Shown: positions 40,946-49,151 of the stretch, one piece after another
Position numbering within the stretch: position 1 is the first letter of the stretch
Layout of the letters: the number at the start of each line of letters is the position of its first letter
Assembly (NCBI RefSeq): GCF_023896955.1
Contig: NZ_JAMHIW010000001.1
Location: 62,001 to 126,000, forward strand
Length of the DNA stretch: 64,000 nt
Direction of reading: 5' to 3'
From: Micromonospora sp. RHAY321
Lineage (GTDB): Bacteria; Actinomycetota; Actinomycetes; Mycobacteriales; Micromonosporaceae
Program-made: the position numbers and the translations under genes
Notes under the pieces: generated by a model
Databases searched by the model: none
Told to the model about the DNA's origin: nothing
The model's input: the letters and a program-made list of their open reading frames with translations, nothing else

Positions 40946-42057
40946 AGCGCGATGAGCTCCGTGGGGGTGGTGTTGAGCCGTTGCACGCCGTCTGAGGTGC
41001 AGACGACGATGTCCTCGATGCGGGCGCCGTGCCGGCCCGCGAGGTAGATGCCCGGCTCGATGGAGAACGCCATTCCCGCCTCCAGCGGCCGGTCGTTGCC
41101 GGCCACCAGGTAGGGCTCCTCGTGACCGTCCAGGCCGATGCCGTGGCCGGTGCGGTGCAGGAACGCCGGGCCGTAGCCGGCGGCGGTGATCGGCTCCCGG
41201 GCGGCGGCGTCGGCTTGCGCGCCGGTGATCCCGGGCCGTACCGCCGCCACGGCGGCGCGCTGGGCGTCGTGCAGCACCGCGTAGTAGTCCAGGAACTCGG
41301 CCGGCGCCGGCCCGCCCGCGACGTAGGTGCGGGTGCAGTCCGAGCGGTAACCCGAGGCCATGGTGCCGCCGATGTCCACGACCACCGGCTCGCCGGCGCC
41401 GATCGGCCGGTCCGAGGTGCCGTGGTGCGGGCTGGCGCCGTTCGGCCCGGCGGCCACGATGACGAAGTCGACGGTGACGTGCCCGGCGGCGCGGATCGCC
41501 GCGGCGATGTCGGCGGCCACCTCGGCCTCGGTGCGCCCGGGGCGCAGCCACTCCCCCATCCGTCGGTGCACCTCGTCGATCGCCGCGCCGGCCTCGGCGA
41601 GCGCCGCGACCTCTGCGGGGGATTTGCGGATGCGCAGCTCGCGCAGCACCTCGCCGGCGAGCCGCTGCGTGGCGTCGGGGAGAGCGGTGCGCAGGGCGAG
41701 GACCTGCTCGGCCCACATCCGGTCGGCCAGACCGACCGTCGTGACGGGGCCGTCGAGGGCGGTGACGACCAGGGGGTACGGGTCGGCGCCGTCGGGGTGG
41801 TCGACGATGCGTACCCCGGTGGCGGGTGCCGGGGACGCCTCCGCCGCCGGCCGCTCCAACGTCGGCACGATCAGGGTCGGCTCGCCCTGGGCGGGCAGCA
41901 CCAGGCAGGTCAGCCGCTCCCCCTCGTGGGCGTCGTACCCGGTCAGGTAGCGGAGATCGGAGCCGGGGGTGAGTAGCAGGGCGTCCAGGCCGGCGGCGGC
42001 GGTGGCGCGCTGCGCCGCGGTCAGCCGGTCCGGCGGGTACAGCTCGTCGGTTCCCAC
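40942..42057 (-). CDS. M24 family Xaa-Pro aminopeptidase-like protein
   Basis: This is a 371-residue two-domain protein. An N-terminal creatinase-type domain (LTGYDAHEGERLTCLVLPAQG) is followed by the pita-bread metallopeptidase fold. The five metal ligands are recognisable: Asp in VVVDIGGTM, Asp in SDCTRTY, His in HRTGHGIGLDGHEEP, Glu in FSIEPGIYL, and Glu in RIEDIVV. It should remove N-terminal residues from X-Pro peptides, or act as a prolidase. It starts with GTG at 42057 and is translationally coupled to the acyl-CoA dehydrogenase, an uncommon pairing. Confidence 0.88.
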   Translation of the reverse strand: MGTDELYPPDRLTAAQRATAAAGLDALLLTPGSDLRYLTGYDAHEGERLTCLVLPAQGEPTLIVPTLERPAAEASPAPATGVRIVDHPDGADPYPLVVTALDGPVTTVGLADRMWAEQVLALRTALPDATQRLAGEVLRELRIRKSPAEVAALAEAGAAIDEVHRRMGEWLRPGRTEAEVAADIAAAIRAAGHVTVDFVIVAAGPNGASPHHGTSDRPIGAGEPVVVDIGGTMASGYRSDCTRTYVAGGPAPAEFLDYYAVLHDAQRAAVAAVRPGITGAQADAAAREPITAAGYGPAFLHRTGHGIGLDGHEEPYLVAGNDRPLEAGMAFSIEPGIYLAGRHGARIEDIVVCTSDGVQRLNTTPTELIAL

Positions 42058-42157
42058 GCCGTCAGCTTAACGGTCGTTTGGGGATCGCCGGGAGTGGGCG
42101 CGTCGCCGCGCCGCGTACATCCCGGCCGCCGGAAGCCCGGAAATCCACCGACGTTGA

Positions 42158-42187
42158 TTGACGTCGACAGTTAACACTCTTTAAGAT
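42158..42187 (+). promoter_or_regulatory. Promoter candidate for the chitinase gene
   Basis: TTGACG (42158-42163), an 18-bp spacer and TAAGAT (42182-42187) match the vegetative consensus. The surrounding A/T-rich segment contains short inverted elements (GTTGA, GTTAAC) that could bind a catabolite or chitin regulator. The leader to the ATG at 42288 is about 90 bases. Confidence 0.45.
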
Positions 42188-42287
42188 TTGGCTGCCTCGA
42201 GGCCCACCCGTCCCTGCGTCCCGTACCGCCCGCCCGCGACGACCCCGCGCGGGCGGCTGTCGTCCCCCGCCCACGGGAAGGCCCCCG

Positions 42288-43658
42288 ATGTCCTCACCAC
42301 TGCGCCGCGCCCTCGCCGCCGGCCTGCTCGCGCTGGCCACCGCCGGCGCCACCCTCACCCTCGTCCCCACCGCCGCGCAGGCCGTGGTGCTGCCCAACAA
42401 CTTCAAGAGCGTCGGCTACATGCCCTCCTGGGCCGGCAACGTCAACACCATCCAGTACAACAAGCTCACCCACATCAACTACGCGTTCGTGCTGCCCAAC
42501 AACGACGGCAGCCTGCGCGCCGTGGAGAACCCGAGCAAGCTCTCGTCGCTGGTCTCCCTCGCCCACGCCAACAACGTCAAGGTGTCGATCGCGGTCGGCG
42601 GCTGGAACGACGGCAACGACTCGGCCTTCGAGGCCCTCGCGGCCAACTCCGGCAGCCGGACCAACTTCGTCAACAACCTGGTCAACTTCGTCAACCAGTA
42701 CAACCTCGACGGCGTCGACATGGACTGGGAGTACCCCGACCCGGGTGCCTCGGCCAACAACTACACCCAGCTCATGACGCAGCTCGGCAGCGCCATGCAC
42801 AGCCGTGGCAAGCTGCTCACCGCCGCCGTGGTCTCCGAGGGCGGCAGCGTCGAGGGCGTCCAGACGGCCGTGTTCGCGCAGGTCGACTGGCTCAACATCA
42901 TGGCGTACGACGGCGGCAACCCGCACGCCAACTACGACTGGTCGGTCGCCAGCATCAACCTGTGGAAGTCGCGCGGCCTACCGGCCAGCAAGGCCGTACT
43001 CGGGATCCCGTTCTACAGCCGCCCCGGCTACTACACCTACTCGGCGCTGGTGGCCATGGACCCGGCGAACGCCAACCGGGACTGCACCACGGTCGCCGGG
43101 GCCCAGCAGTGCTACAACGGCATCCCGACGGTGAAGCGCAAGACGCAGTGGGCGCTGGCCAACGCCGGCGGCGTGATGAACTGGGAGCTGTCGCAGGACA
43201 CCACCGGCTCGACCTCGCTGGTCAGCGCGATGTACGACACCATCATGGGCGGCACCACCCCGCCGCCGACCGGCCGCACCGGCCCGATCACCGGGATCGG
43301 CGGCAAGTGCGTCGACGTGGCATCGGCCAGCACCGCCAACGGCACGGCCGTGCAGTTGTGGGGCTGCAACGGCAGCAACGCGCAGAGCTGGACCGTGGCC
43401 AGCAACGGCACGCTGCGCGCCCTCGGCAAGTGCGCGGACATCGCCGGTGGCTCCACGGTCAACGGCGCCAAGGTCCAGCTGTGGGACTGCAACGGCAGCG
43501 GCGCCCAGGTCTGGCAGGCCCAGTCCAACGGGACGCTGCGCAACCCGCAGTCGGGCAAGTGCCTGGACGCCACCGGAAACAGCTCCGCCGACGGCACCCG
43601 GTTGCAGATCTGGGACTGCTTCGCCGGCGCCAACCAGCGCTGGACCCTCCCGGCCTGA
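42288..43658 (+). CDS. Secreted GH18 chitinase with C-terminal ricin-type lectin domain
   Basis: This is a 456-residue exoenzyme. The signal peptide covers residues 1-32, ending AAQA. The GH18 barrel follows, with SIAVGGWNDG and the catalytic motif D141, D144, D146 and E148 in DGVDMDWEYP; NIMAYD and WELSQDTTG complete it. From residue about 330, three ricin B-lectin repeats (CBM13) each end in QxW (QSWTV, QVWQA, QRWTLP) and bind glycans. It should hydrolyse chitin in soil. A vegetative promoter candidate and a strong terminator bracket the gene, so it is monocistronic. Confidence 0.93.
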   Translation: MSSPLRRALAAGLLALATAGATLTLVPTAAQAVVLPNNFKSVGYMPSWAGNVNTIQYNKLTHINYAFVLPNNDGSLRAVENPSKLSSLVSLAHANNVKVSIAVGGWNDGNDSAFEALAANSGSRTNFVNNLVNFVNQYNLDGVDMDWEYPDPGASANNYTQLMTQLGSAMHSRGKLLTAAVVSEGGSVEGVQTAVFAQVDWLNIMAYDGGNPHANYDWSVASINLWKSRGLPASKAVLGIPFYSRPGYYTYSALVAMDPANANRDCTTVAGAQQCYNGIPTVKRKTQWALANAGGVMNWELSQDTTGSTSLVSAMYDTIMGGTTPPPTGRTGPITGIGGKCVDVASASTANGTAVQLWGCNGSNAQSWTVASNGTLRALGKCADIAGGSTVNGAKVQLWDCNGSGAQVWQAQSNGTLRNPQSGKCLDATGNSSADGTRLQIWDCFAGANQRWTLPA

Positions 43659-43666
43659 CAGCCGCA

Positions 43667-43704
43667 CGCAAGGGCTCCCCGCGGTGACGCGGGGAGCCCT
43701 TGCG
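43667..43704. terminator. Bidirectional hairpin terminator after the chitinase gene
   Basis: A perfect 17-bp stem (CGCAAGGGCTCCCCGCG with its complement) and GTGA loop starts 9 bases after the chitinase stop. It lies 15 bases before the stop of the convergent HxlR-fusion gene. Confidence 0.85.
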
Positions 43705-43718
43705 CACATCCGCCCCGA

Positions 43719-44600
43719 TCAGGCGGTGCGGTGCTCGCGGACCAGGTCGAGCATCTCGTCCACCGAGCCGGCCGGATCGGTGACCGGGAACTGCACGGCC
43801 CGGACCACCGCCGCCGGGTCGACCAGCACCGTCAGCCGCTTGAAACGCGGGACCCCACCGGCGCGGAAGGTGGGCAGCAGCAGCCCTGCGGCGAGCCGAC
43901 CGTCCTGGTCGGACAGCAGCGGGAACGGCAGCCGGGCGTGCGAGGCGAACTCGGCGAGCTGGTCCGGCCGCTGCGTGCTGACGCCCCGCACGTCCGCACC
44001 GGCGACGCGGAAGTCCGCGTACCGGGTGGCGTAGGTGTTCGACTCCAGCGTGCAGCCCCGTGCACCGGGAATCTCCGCCCAGCCCGGCGGATACGCGTGC
44101 GCCTCCGGCGCGTACGCCCCGGGAAAGAAGTAGAGGACGCTCCAGGCGTCGGTGCCGGTCAACGCGACCGGCTGCCCGTCGGGTCCGGGGAGGGCAACGT
44201 CGGGCAGTCGCCGGCCGATCAGGTCGTGCACCCGGCGCGCCTCGCCGGAGGCGGCGTCGGCGGTCGCGGTCAGCTCTCCGTCACCCATCAGGTGCCTCGT
44301 CCCCCAGTCCTGCAGTGCGATCAGCACCGGTAGCAGTCCTTCACCCCTGGCAGTGAGCAGGTAGTCGTGGCGCGGTGGGTGCTGCGAGTACGGCCGCCGC
44401 TCCAGCACACCGTGCTCGACCAGCGCGGTGAGGCGTTCGGTCAGCGCCCGCCGGCTGACGCCCAGCTCGCGTTGGAGCGCGTCGAAGCGGGTCGTCCCGC
44501 CCGCGATGTCGCGCACGATGAGGAACGTCCACCAGTCCCCCAGCACGCCGAGCGCCTGCGCGATGCCGCAGTCCGCGTCGGCAAGATCCTCCCGCCGCAC
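43719..44600 (-). CDS. HxlR-type regulator fused to a peroxiredoxin-like domain
   Basis: This is a 293-residue fusion. Residues 1-115 are an HxlR winged helix (CGIAQALGVLGDWWTFLIVRD, then LGVSRRALTERLTALVEHGVL, longest core split as GVSRRALTERLTALVE). Residues about 130-290 have a thioredoxin-like fold of the AhpC/TSA type: SVLYFFPGAYAPE, then GARGCTLESNTYATRYADF with a Cys at the peroxidatic position, and LPFPLLSDQDGRLAAGLL. This suggests a regulator that senses peroxide or disulfide state directly. It starts with GTG after GGG and is divergent from an MFS pump, sharing a region with two perfect palindromes. Confidence 0.82.
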   Translation of the reverse strand: MRREDLADADCGIAQALGVLGDWWTFLIVRDIAGGTTRFDALQRELGVSRRALTERLTALVEHGVLERRPYSQHPPRHDYLLTARGEGLLPVLIALQDWGTRHLMGDGELTATADAASGEARRVHDLIGRRLPDVALPGPDGQPVALTGTDAWSVLYFFPGAYAPEAHAYPPGWAEIPGARGCTLESNTYATRYADFRVAGADVRGVSTQRPDQLAEFASHARLPFPLLSDQDGRLAAGLLLPTFRAGGVPRFKRLTVLVDPAAVVRAVQFPVTDPAGSVDEMLDLVREHRTA

Positions 44601-44626
44601 CCGTCACCCCCGTCCGTGTCGGCTTC

Positions 44627-44653
44627 GACTATAGTCCGTTCCAGATTGGAACG
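44627..44653. promoter_or_regulatory. Adjacent palindromes in the HxlR-MFS divergent region
   Basis: GACTATAGTC (44627-44636) is a perfect 10-bp palindrome holding TATAGT, a -10-like hexamer on both strands. It abuts CGTTCCA-GAT-TGGAACG (44637-44653), a perfect 7-bp inverted repeat with a 3-bp spacer. The second is a likely site for the HxlR-type protein, placed to control both divergent genes. Confidence 0.6.
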
Positions 44654-44683
44654 CACTGGCTCGGCTGAACGGGGGCGGACGAC

Positions 44684-45961
44684 ATGCGCGTCGGAGAGCG
44701 GGCCGGAGTGTTCTGGCGATGGTGGACCGCCGGCACGACCAGCATGGTCGGGTCGGCGGTCGGCGCGGTGGCCCTGCCGCTGACGGCGCTCACCGTGCTC
44801 GACGCCACCGCGTTCCAGATGGGCCTGATCGCCGCGGCCAGCTACGTCGCCTGGATCGTGATCGGGCTGCCCGCCGGCGTCATCGTGCAGCGCCTCCCGT
44901 TGCGCGGCGCCCAGATCGGCGCCGACCTGGCCCGCGCGGTCGCCGTCGCGTCGATCCCCCTCGCCTGGTGGTGGGGCCACCTCACCGTCACCCACCTGGT
45001 GGTCACCGCACTCGTGGTCAGCTTCGCCAACGTGCTCTTCGACGTGGCCAACTCGACCTTCCTGCCCAGCATCGTCGACCGTGAACAGCTCCAGTCGCGC
45101 AACAGCCTCACCTCGGCCACCCACGCCGCCACCCAACTCAGCGGCCCCGCGCTCGGCGGCCTCGCCGTGCAGGCACTCGGGGCGGTGCCCACCCTGCTCG
45201 TCGACAGCGCCAGCTACCTCGTCTCGGCCGCGCTGCTGCGTACCCTGCCCGCCCGCCGCGCCGACGCGCCGGACCGCTGGCCGCCGGTCGGCGAGCTGAT
45301 CCGCCAGGGCTGGCGCTTCGTCGCGTACCACCCGGTGATGGGCCCGAGCATGTGGGCCGCGACGGCGATGAACTTCGTCTGCGGCGCGCAGTTCGCGCTC
45401 TACCCGCTCTACCTGGTCCGTGAGCTGCACGCCCCCGCCGGTCTGGTCGGGATACTCCTCGCCGTCGAGGGTGCCGGCGCACTCGTCGGAGCGGCGCTCA
45501 CCTCATGGATCACGACACGGATCGGCACCGCACGCGCATTGATCGCCGCCGGGTTCACCACGGTCGCCGGGGCGTTCCTGATCCCCTGGGGCACCGGCTG
45601 GCCGGCGTACGCCGCCTTCGCCGCCGGCAACGTCGTCTTCTCCCTCGGGACGGTGGTCCTCAGCGTGACCACCCGGACCTACCGGCAGATCGCCAGCCCG
45701 CCCGACCTGCTCTCCCGGGTGATGGCAACGGTGCGGTTCGTCTCCTGGGGCGCGATCCCGGTCGGCGGGCTGGTCGCCGGCGCGGTGGCCGGGCCGCTGG
45801 GCGCCCGGGCGACCCTGCTGATCGTCGCCGGCGTGGTGGTCGCCGCGCCGCTGGTGCTGCTGCTCTCCCCCGTCCGGCACCTGCGCGACCTCACCGACCA
45901 CGACCGCGACGAGGGCCCGACCCAACCCGACGCGCCGGCGGTCACCGTCGGGGGTCGGTGA
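44684..45961 (+). CDS. MFS transporter (EntS-like, drug or siderophore export type)
   Basis: This is a 425-residue carrier of about 12 segments. VFWRWWTAGTTSMVGSAVGAVALPL, here read in two parts (FWRWWTAGTTSMVG and VALPLTAL), opens the MFS_3 type. LPAGVIVQRLPLR, NSTFLPSIVDREQLQSRNSL and LVDSASYLVSAALL are the hallmarks of this export group. The cytoplasmic C-terminal tail is acidic. It is divergent from the HxlR-peroxiredoxin fusion and shares the palindromic region with it, so it is probably an efflux pump whose expression responds to that regulator. Confidence 0.87.
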   Translation: MRVGERAGVFWRWWTAGTTSMVGSAVGAVALPLTALTVLDATAFQMGLIAAASYVAWIVIGLPAGVIVQRLPLRGAQIGADLARAVAVASIPLAWWWGHLTVTHLVVTALVVSFANVLFDVANSTFLPSIVDREQLQSRNSLTSATHAATQLSGPALGGLAVQALGAVPTLLVDSASYLVSAALLRTLPARRADAPDRWPPVGELIRQGWRFVAYHPVMGPSMWAATAMNFVCGAQFALYPLYLVRELHAPAGLVGILLAVEGAGALVGAALTSWITTRIGTARALIAAGFTTVAGAFLIPWGTGWPAYAAFAAGNVVFSLGTVVLSVTTRTYRQIASPPDLLSRVMATVRFVSWGAIPVGGLVAGAVAGPLGARATLLIVAGVVVAAPLVLLLSPVRHLRDLTDHDRDEGPTQPDAPAVTVGGR

Positions 45962-45973
45962 CCACACGGCCTG

Positions 45974-47041
45974 TCAGAGGCTGCCGGCGACCCGACGCAC
46001 CCGGGCCGCGTCGGCGAGCACATCGGCGCTGTGCACGTACTGGTCGATCGCACCCAGCGGCGGCCGGTGGCGCAACGCCGGGTCGGTGATGGCGGCACTC
46101 AACGCGGCGGCGACCCGCTCGGCACGCAGCACCAGGAACGGGCGGCTGTGAAAGGGCTCGGCCCGGGCGTGCACCGGCGCCGCCAGAGCGGTCTCGTCGG
46201 TCCACCGGGCCACCGTCTGCAGGGCCTCGACGAGCCCGGCCTGGCGCCGTGCCCAGTCGCCCGGGCCGAGCGCGTCGCCAAGCGCCGCGATCACCGGCTC
46301 CGCACCGGCGACCCAGCCGAAGACCGTGCCGAGCCACTTGTCGTACGGCGGCCAACGCCGGTGCAGCAGCAGGCCGAGCCGCATCAGGTCCCGGGCCAAC
46401 CCGGCGGTCACCACCCGGCTGCCCAACTCGTCACCCACCTCGGCGCACCGGCCGGGCAGGTGCTCCGCCTGCGCGATCCGGGTCCAGGCGGCGGCGAGCA
46501 CGTGCCGCCACACGTCCGACGGATACCAGTCCACCGCCGTACGCCGGGCCGTCAGCGCGCCGCCGAGACCGTCGTGGAAGACCGCACCGCCGGTCACCTC
46601 CGCCAGCCGCTGCGTCGGGATGGCGAGCCAGTCCGCCGTGGTGACCCCGGCGGCCGGGTCGAAGCCGAGCCGGCAGCGCCACCAGCCAGCCACCTCGTCG
46701 ACGCTGACCCCGTGCCGGCTGCCCACCGGATCGGCGCGTCCAAGCCGCTCGTTCTCGCCGGAGAAGCGGGTCGGCCAGCCGAGGAATTCCATCGGCAGCT
46801 CGGCGCTCAGCGCGGCGTGCAGGTCGGGGATCCGGGCCGCCTCGGCCGCCGGGACGAACAGCTGCAGGCGCGGCCCCCAGTCGTGGTCGGTGGACCGCGC
46901 GGTGTCCAGGCCGAGCAGCTCCGACCCGCCGTCGAGTAGTCCGGCCGCGTACCGCAGATCGGGGTCATGGCGGCGCAGGATCGGCGCGACCACCTCGTCG
47001 TGGTAGCGGCGGGCCAGCGTCAGACCGGGAAGGAACGCCAT
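45974..47041 (-). CDS. DUF4037 protein with nucleotidyltransferase-like motif
   Basis: This is a 355-residue protein starting at ATG 47041. AAGLLDGGSELLGLDTARSTDHDW contains a GS...DxD pattern (shorter: GGSELLGLD and STDHDW) like the active site of minimal nucleotidyltransferases. LPMEFLGWPTRFSGENERLG and VFHDGLGGALTARRTAVDWYP follow, and the C-terminal half is helical (DUF4037). Relatives occur widely in actinobacteria, and a substrate has not been established. The gene is convergent to the MFS gene and divergent from a small membrane protein. Confidence 0.75.
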   Translation of the reverse strand: MAFLPGLTLARRYHDEVVAPILRRHDPDLRYAAGLLDGGSELLGLDTARSTDHDWGPRLQLFVPAAEAARIPDLHAALSAELPMEFLGWPTRFSGENERLGRADPVGSRHGVSVDEVAGWWRCRLGFDPAAGVTTADWLAIPTQRLAEVTGGAVFHDGLGGALTARRTAVDWYPSDVWRHVLAAAWTRIAQAEHLPGRCAEVGDELGSRVVTAGLARDLMRLGLLLHRRWPPYDKWLGTVFGWVAGAEPVIAALGDALGPGDWARRQAGLVEALQTVARWTDETALAAPVHARAEPFHSRPFLVLRAERVAAALSAAITDPALRHRPPLGAIDQYVHSADVLADAARVRRVAGSL

Positions 47042-47160
47042 ACCGGCAGTCTGCGCCGCGCGGCGACCAGCCCGCAGCGCGGTTTGCCGGCCCGGACGTC
47101 CCCGGAGGTCATAGCCTGGATCGGAGTGCCCGCGCGGGCACCCCGACCGGGAGGACCGAC

Positions 47161-47388
47161 GTGGCACCGAACGAGGCGAACCCGGCGGCGACCCGTCGTC
47201 GCCGGCAGCTGTGGGCCGGGGTCCTCGCGCTTGTCGGCCTGGTTCTGCTGGTCATCGGCCTCACCGTGGCCGACGGCGTCGCGGCCTGGGTCGAGGTGGT
47301 GGTGGCGATCCTGCTGCTGGTGGCGAGCTACGTCGTGCAGTACCTGGCCCGGCGCGAGACCCTCTACCGGCGCGGCGAGCGGCGCTGA
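47161..47388 (+). CDS. Small two-helix membrane protein
   Basis: This 75-residue protein has a GTG start after GGGAGG. A basic N-terminal stretch (TRRRRQLW) is followed by two hydrophobic segments, LALVGLVLLVIGLTVADGVA and VEVVVAILLLVASYVVQYLA, and a charged end. I do not recognise a family. It precedes the 5'-3' exonuclease gene by 58 bases and may share its promoter. Confidence 0.6.
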   Translation: MAPNEANPAATRRRRQLWAGVLALVGLVLLVIGLTVADGVAAWVEVVVAILLLVASYVVQYLARRETLYRRGERR

Positions 47389-47446
47389 CACCACCGGCGG
47401 CCGGGCGTACCCCCGATCGTCGGAGGGCTGTGCCAGGCTGTCGGGC

Positions 47447-48373
47447 GTGGCACACCGATCCCCGATCCTGCTGATCGACGCACCCAGCCTCTACTTCCGC
47501 GCATACTTCGGCATCCCCGAGTCGGCCGCCTCGGCCGAGGACGGCACCCCGGTCAACGCGGTCCGCGGTTTCCTCGACATGCTCGCCACGCTGATCCGCG
47601 GGCGCGGTGCGGACCGGATGGTCTGCGCCATGGACTACGACTGGCGCCCGGCGTGGCGGGTCGACCTGCTGCCGTCGTACAAGGCGCACCGGGTGGCTCC
47701 GCAGGGCGGCGAGGTCGTACCGGACACGCTCTCCCCGCAGGTGCCGATGATCCTCGAGGTGCTGGCCGCCGTCGGCATCACCGTGGTCGGGGCGGCCGGC
47801 TACGAGGCCGACGACGTGCTGGGCACGCTGTCGGTGACCCAGCCGGGCCCGGTGGAGGTGGTCTCCGGCGACCGGGACCTGTTCCAGCTCATCGACGACG
47901 CCCGGCCGGTCCGGCTGCTCTACGTCGGGCGGGGCGTGGCGAAACTCGACGACTGCGACGACGCGGCGGTGCGCGCACGCTACGGTGTGCCGGCCGACCG
48001 GTACGCCGACTTCGCCGCGCTGCGCGGCGACCCCAGTGACGGCCTGCCCGGGGTGCCGGGCGTGGGCGAGAAGACCGCCGCCCGGCTCATCGAACGGTAC
48101 GGGAACATCGCCGGCATCCTGGCCGCCCTGGACGACTCGGACTCGTCCTTCGCGCCGGGCCTGCGCGCCAAGCTGGCAGCCGCCCGCGACTACCTGGCCG
48201 TCGCGCCGACGGTGGTCCGGGTCGCGCTGGACGTGCCGCTGCCCGAGCTGCCCACCGCGCTGCCGACGGCGCCCGTCGACCCGGACCGCCTGCTCGAGCT
48301 GGCCTCGACGTGGAACCTGGCCGGCTCGGCCCGCCGTCTGGTGGACGCCCTCGCCGCCCGCGCCGACGCCTGA
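47447..48373 (+). CDS. 5'-3' exonuclease (DNA polymerase I N-terminal type)
   Basis: This 308-residue stand-alone 5' nuclease has a GTG start. LLIDAPSLYFRAYFGIPE has the first metal Asp. AMDYDWRPAWRVDLLPSYKAHR, GYEADDVLGTLS and VSGDRDLFQLID carry the Asp/Glu clusters that bind two metals. GDPSDGLPGVPGVGEKTAARLIERYG is the helix-hairpin-helix region. There is no polymerase domain. It is expected to degrade 5' flaps or RNA primers on DNA. Actinomycetes usually encode such a protein in addition to full-length PolA. Confidence 0.9.
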   Translation: MAHRSPILLIDAPSLYFRAYFGIPESAASAEDGTPVNAVRGFLDMLATLIRGRGADRMVCAMDYDWRPAWRVDLLPSYKAHRVAPQGGEVVPDTLSPQVPMILEVLAAVGITVVGAAGYEADDVLGTLSVTQPGPVEVVSGDRDLFQLIDDARPVRLLYVGRGVAKLDDCDDAAVRARYGVPADRYADFAALRGDPSDGLPGVPGVGEKTAARLIERYGNIAGILAALDDSDSSFAPGLRAKLAAARDYLAVAPTVVRVALDVPLPELPTALPTAPVDPDRLLELASTWNLAGSARRLVDALAARADA

Positions 48374-48403
48374 CCACCGGCGGTCCGGTGACCGCCGGGC
48401 ACG

Positions 48404-49015
48404 TCACGATGTCGCGGCCGACCCTCCCTGGTGGACGCGCAGTCCTGCGATGACGAGTTCGACCATGCGTCGCGCGTCGTAGCGGGGGTTGTTGTCCGCA
48501 CCGATGCACAGGTTGCCGACGCCGCGCAGCAACTCGTAGGCCTGCACGTCGCGGCGGATCTCGCCCGCCCTGGCAGCGGCGTCGAGCAGTTGGGCGCACA
48601 CGGGCACGAGGCGGTCGATGAAGTAGGCGTGCAGGGTCTGGAAGGCGGCATCGTCGGACTGCAACGCCTCGGCGAGGCCGTGCTTGGTGACCAGGAAGTC
48701 GACGAAGAGGTCGATCCACCGCGCCAGGGCGGCGTGCGGGGTGCCGCTGCTCGCCAACAGCGTCGGGCCGGCCGCGGCGCACGCCTCCACCTGGTGTCGG
48801 TAGACGGCGACGATGAGGTCGGCGCGCGTCGGGAAGTGCCGGTAGATCGTGCCCACGCCAACGCCGGCCCGGGCCGCGATGTCGCGCACCGGGGCATCGA
48901 CGCCGGAGGCGATGAACGCCGCGGCGGCAGCGTCCAGCAGTGTCTCCTGGTTGCGCCTGGCGTCGGCGCGCTTCCGGGGGGCTGGCGACCCGGACCCGCC
49001 GTCGGTGTCGACCAC
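48404..49015 (-). CDS. TetR family regulator of the aldo/keto reductase
   Basis: This is a 203-residue repressor. The GTG at 49015 (after GGTGAGG) was chosen. A longer frame to an ATG at 49099 would place the two operator palindromes inside the coding region. LDAAAAAFIASGVDAPVRDI and AARAGVGVGTIYRHFPTRADL are the DNA-binding domain (HTH). The C-terminal domain contains ALQSDDAAFQTLHAYFIDR and resembles regulators of oxidoreductases. It is divergent from the aldo/keto reductase gene, and two CGGAAC-N3-GTTCCG sites fill the space between them. Confidence 0.88.
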   Translation of the reverse strand: MVDTDGGSGSPAPRKRADARRNQETLLDAAAAAFIASGVDAPVRDIAARAGVGVGTIYRHFPTRADLIVAVYRHQVEACAAAGPTLLASSGTPHAALARWIDLFVDFLVTKHGLAEALQSDDAAFQTLHAYFIDRLVPVCAQLLDAAARAGEIRRDVQAYELLRGVGNLCIGADNNPRYDARRMVELVIAGLRVHQGGSAATS

Positions 49016-49047
49016 GGCCTCACCACCTCCGTCACTCCGCTTGGCAA

Positions 49048-49064
49048 ACGGAACGCTGTTCCGT
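49048..49064. promoter_or_regulatory. Tandem operator 1 (ACGGAAC-N3-GTTCCGT)
   Basis: A perfect 7-bp inverted repeat with GCT spacer lies in the divergent region between the TetR and aldo/keto reductase genes. It repeats 27 bp away (centre to centre) and is probably bound by the TetR protein. Confidence 0.65.
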
Positions 49065-49074
49065 ATATTGGTTA

Positions 49075-49091
49075 ACGGAACACTGTTCCGC
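49075..49091. promoter_or_regulatory. Tandem operator 2 (CGGAAC-N3-GTTCCG)
   Basis: This is the second copy of the palindrome, perfect over 6 bp each side with ACT as spacer; the outermost pair is mismatched. The A/T-rich TATATTGGTTA between the two sites could contain a -10 element. Two TetR dimers could cooperate here. Confidence 0.65.
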
Positions 49092-49151
49092 TTGCCCATG
49101 ATGCCAGAACGGGCGAGCCGGAACCCAGCCGCCCCTCAGGAGGAACAACTC

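Noticed and set aside
44607..44636. Full sigma-70 promoters in both directions at the HxlR-MFS palindrome
   Set aside because: TATAGT occurs on both strands, but no good -35 hexamer lies 16-18 bases upstream in either direction, so only the palindromes are listed.
49016..49099. Longer TetR start at 49099
   Set aside because: It would place both palindromic operators inside the gene, and the extra residues are not TetR-like. The GTG at 49015 has a ribosome site.
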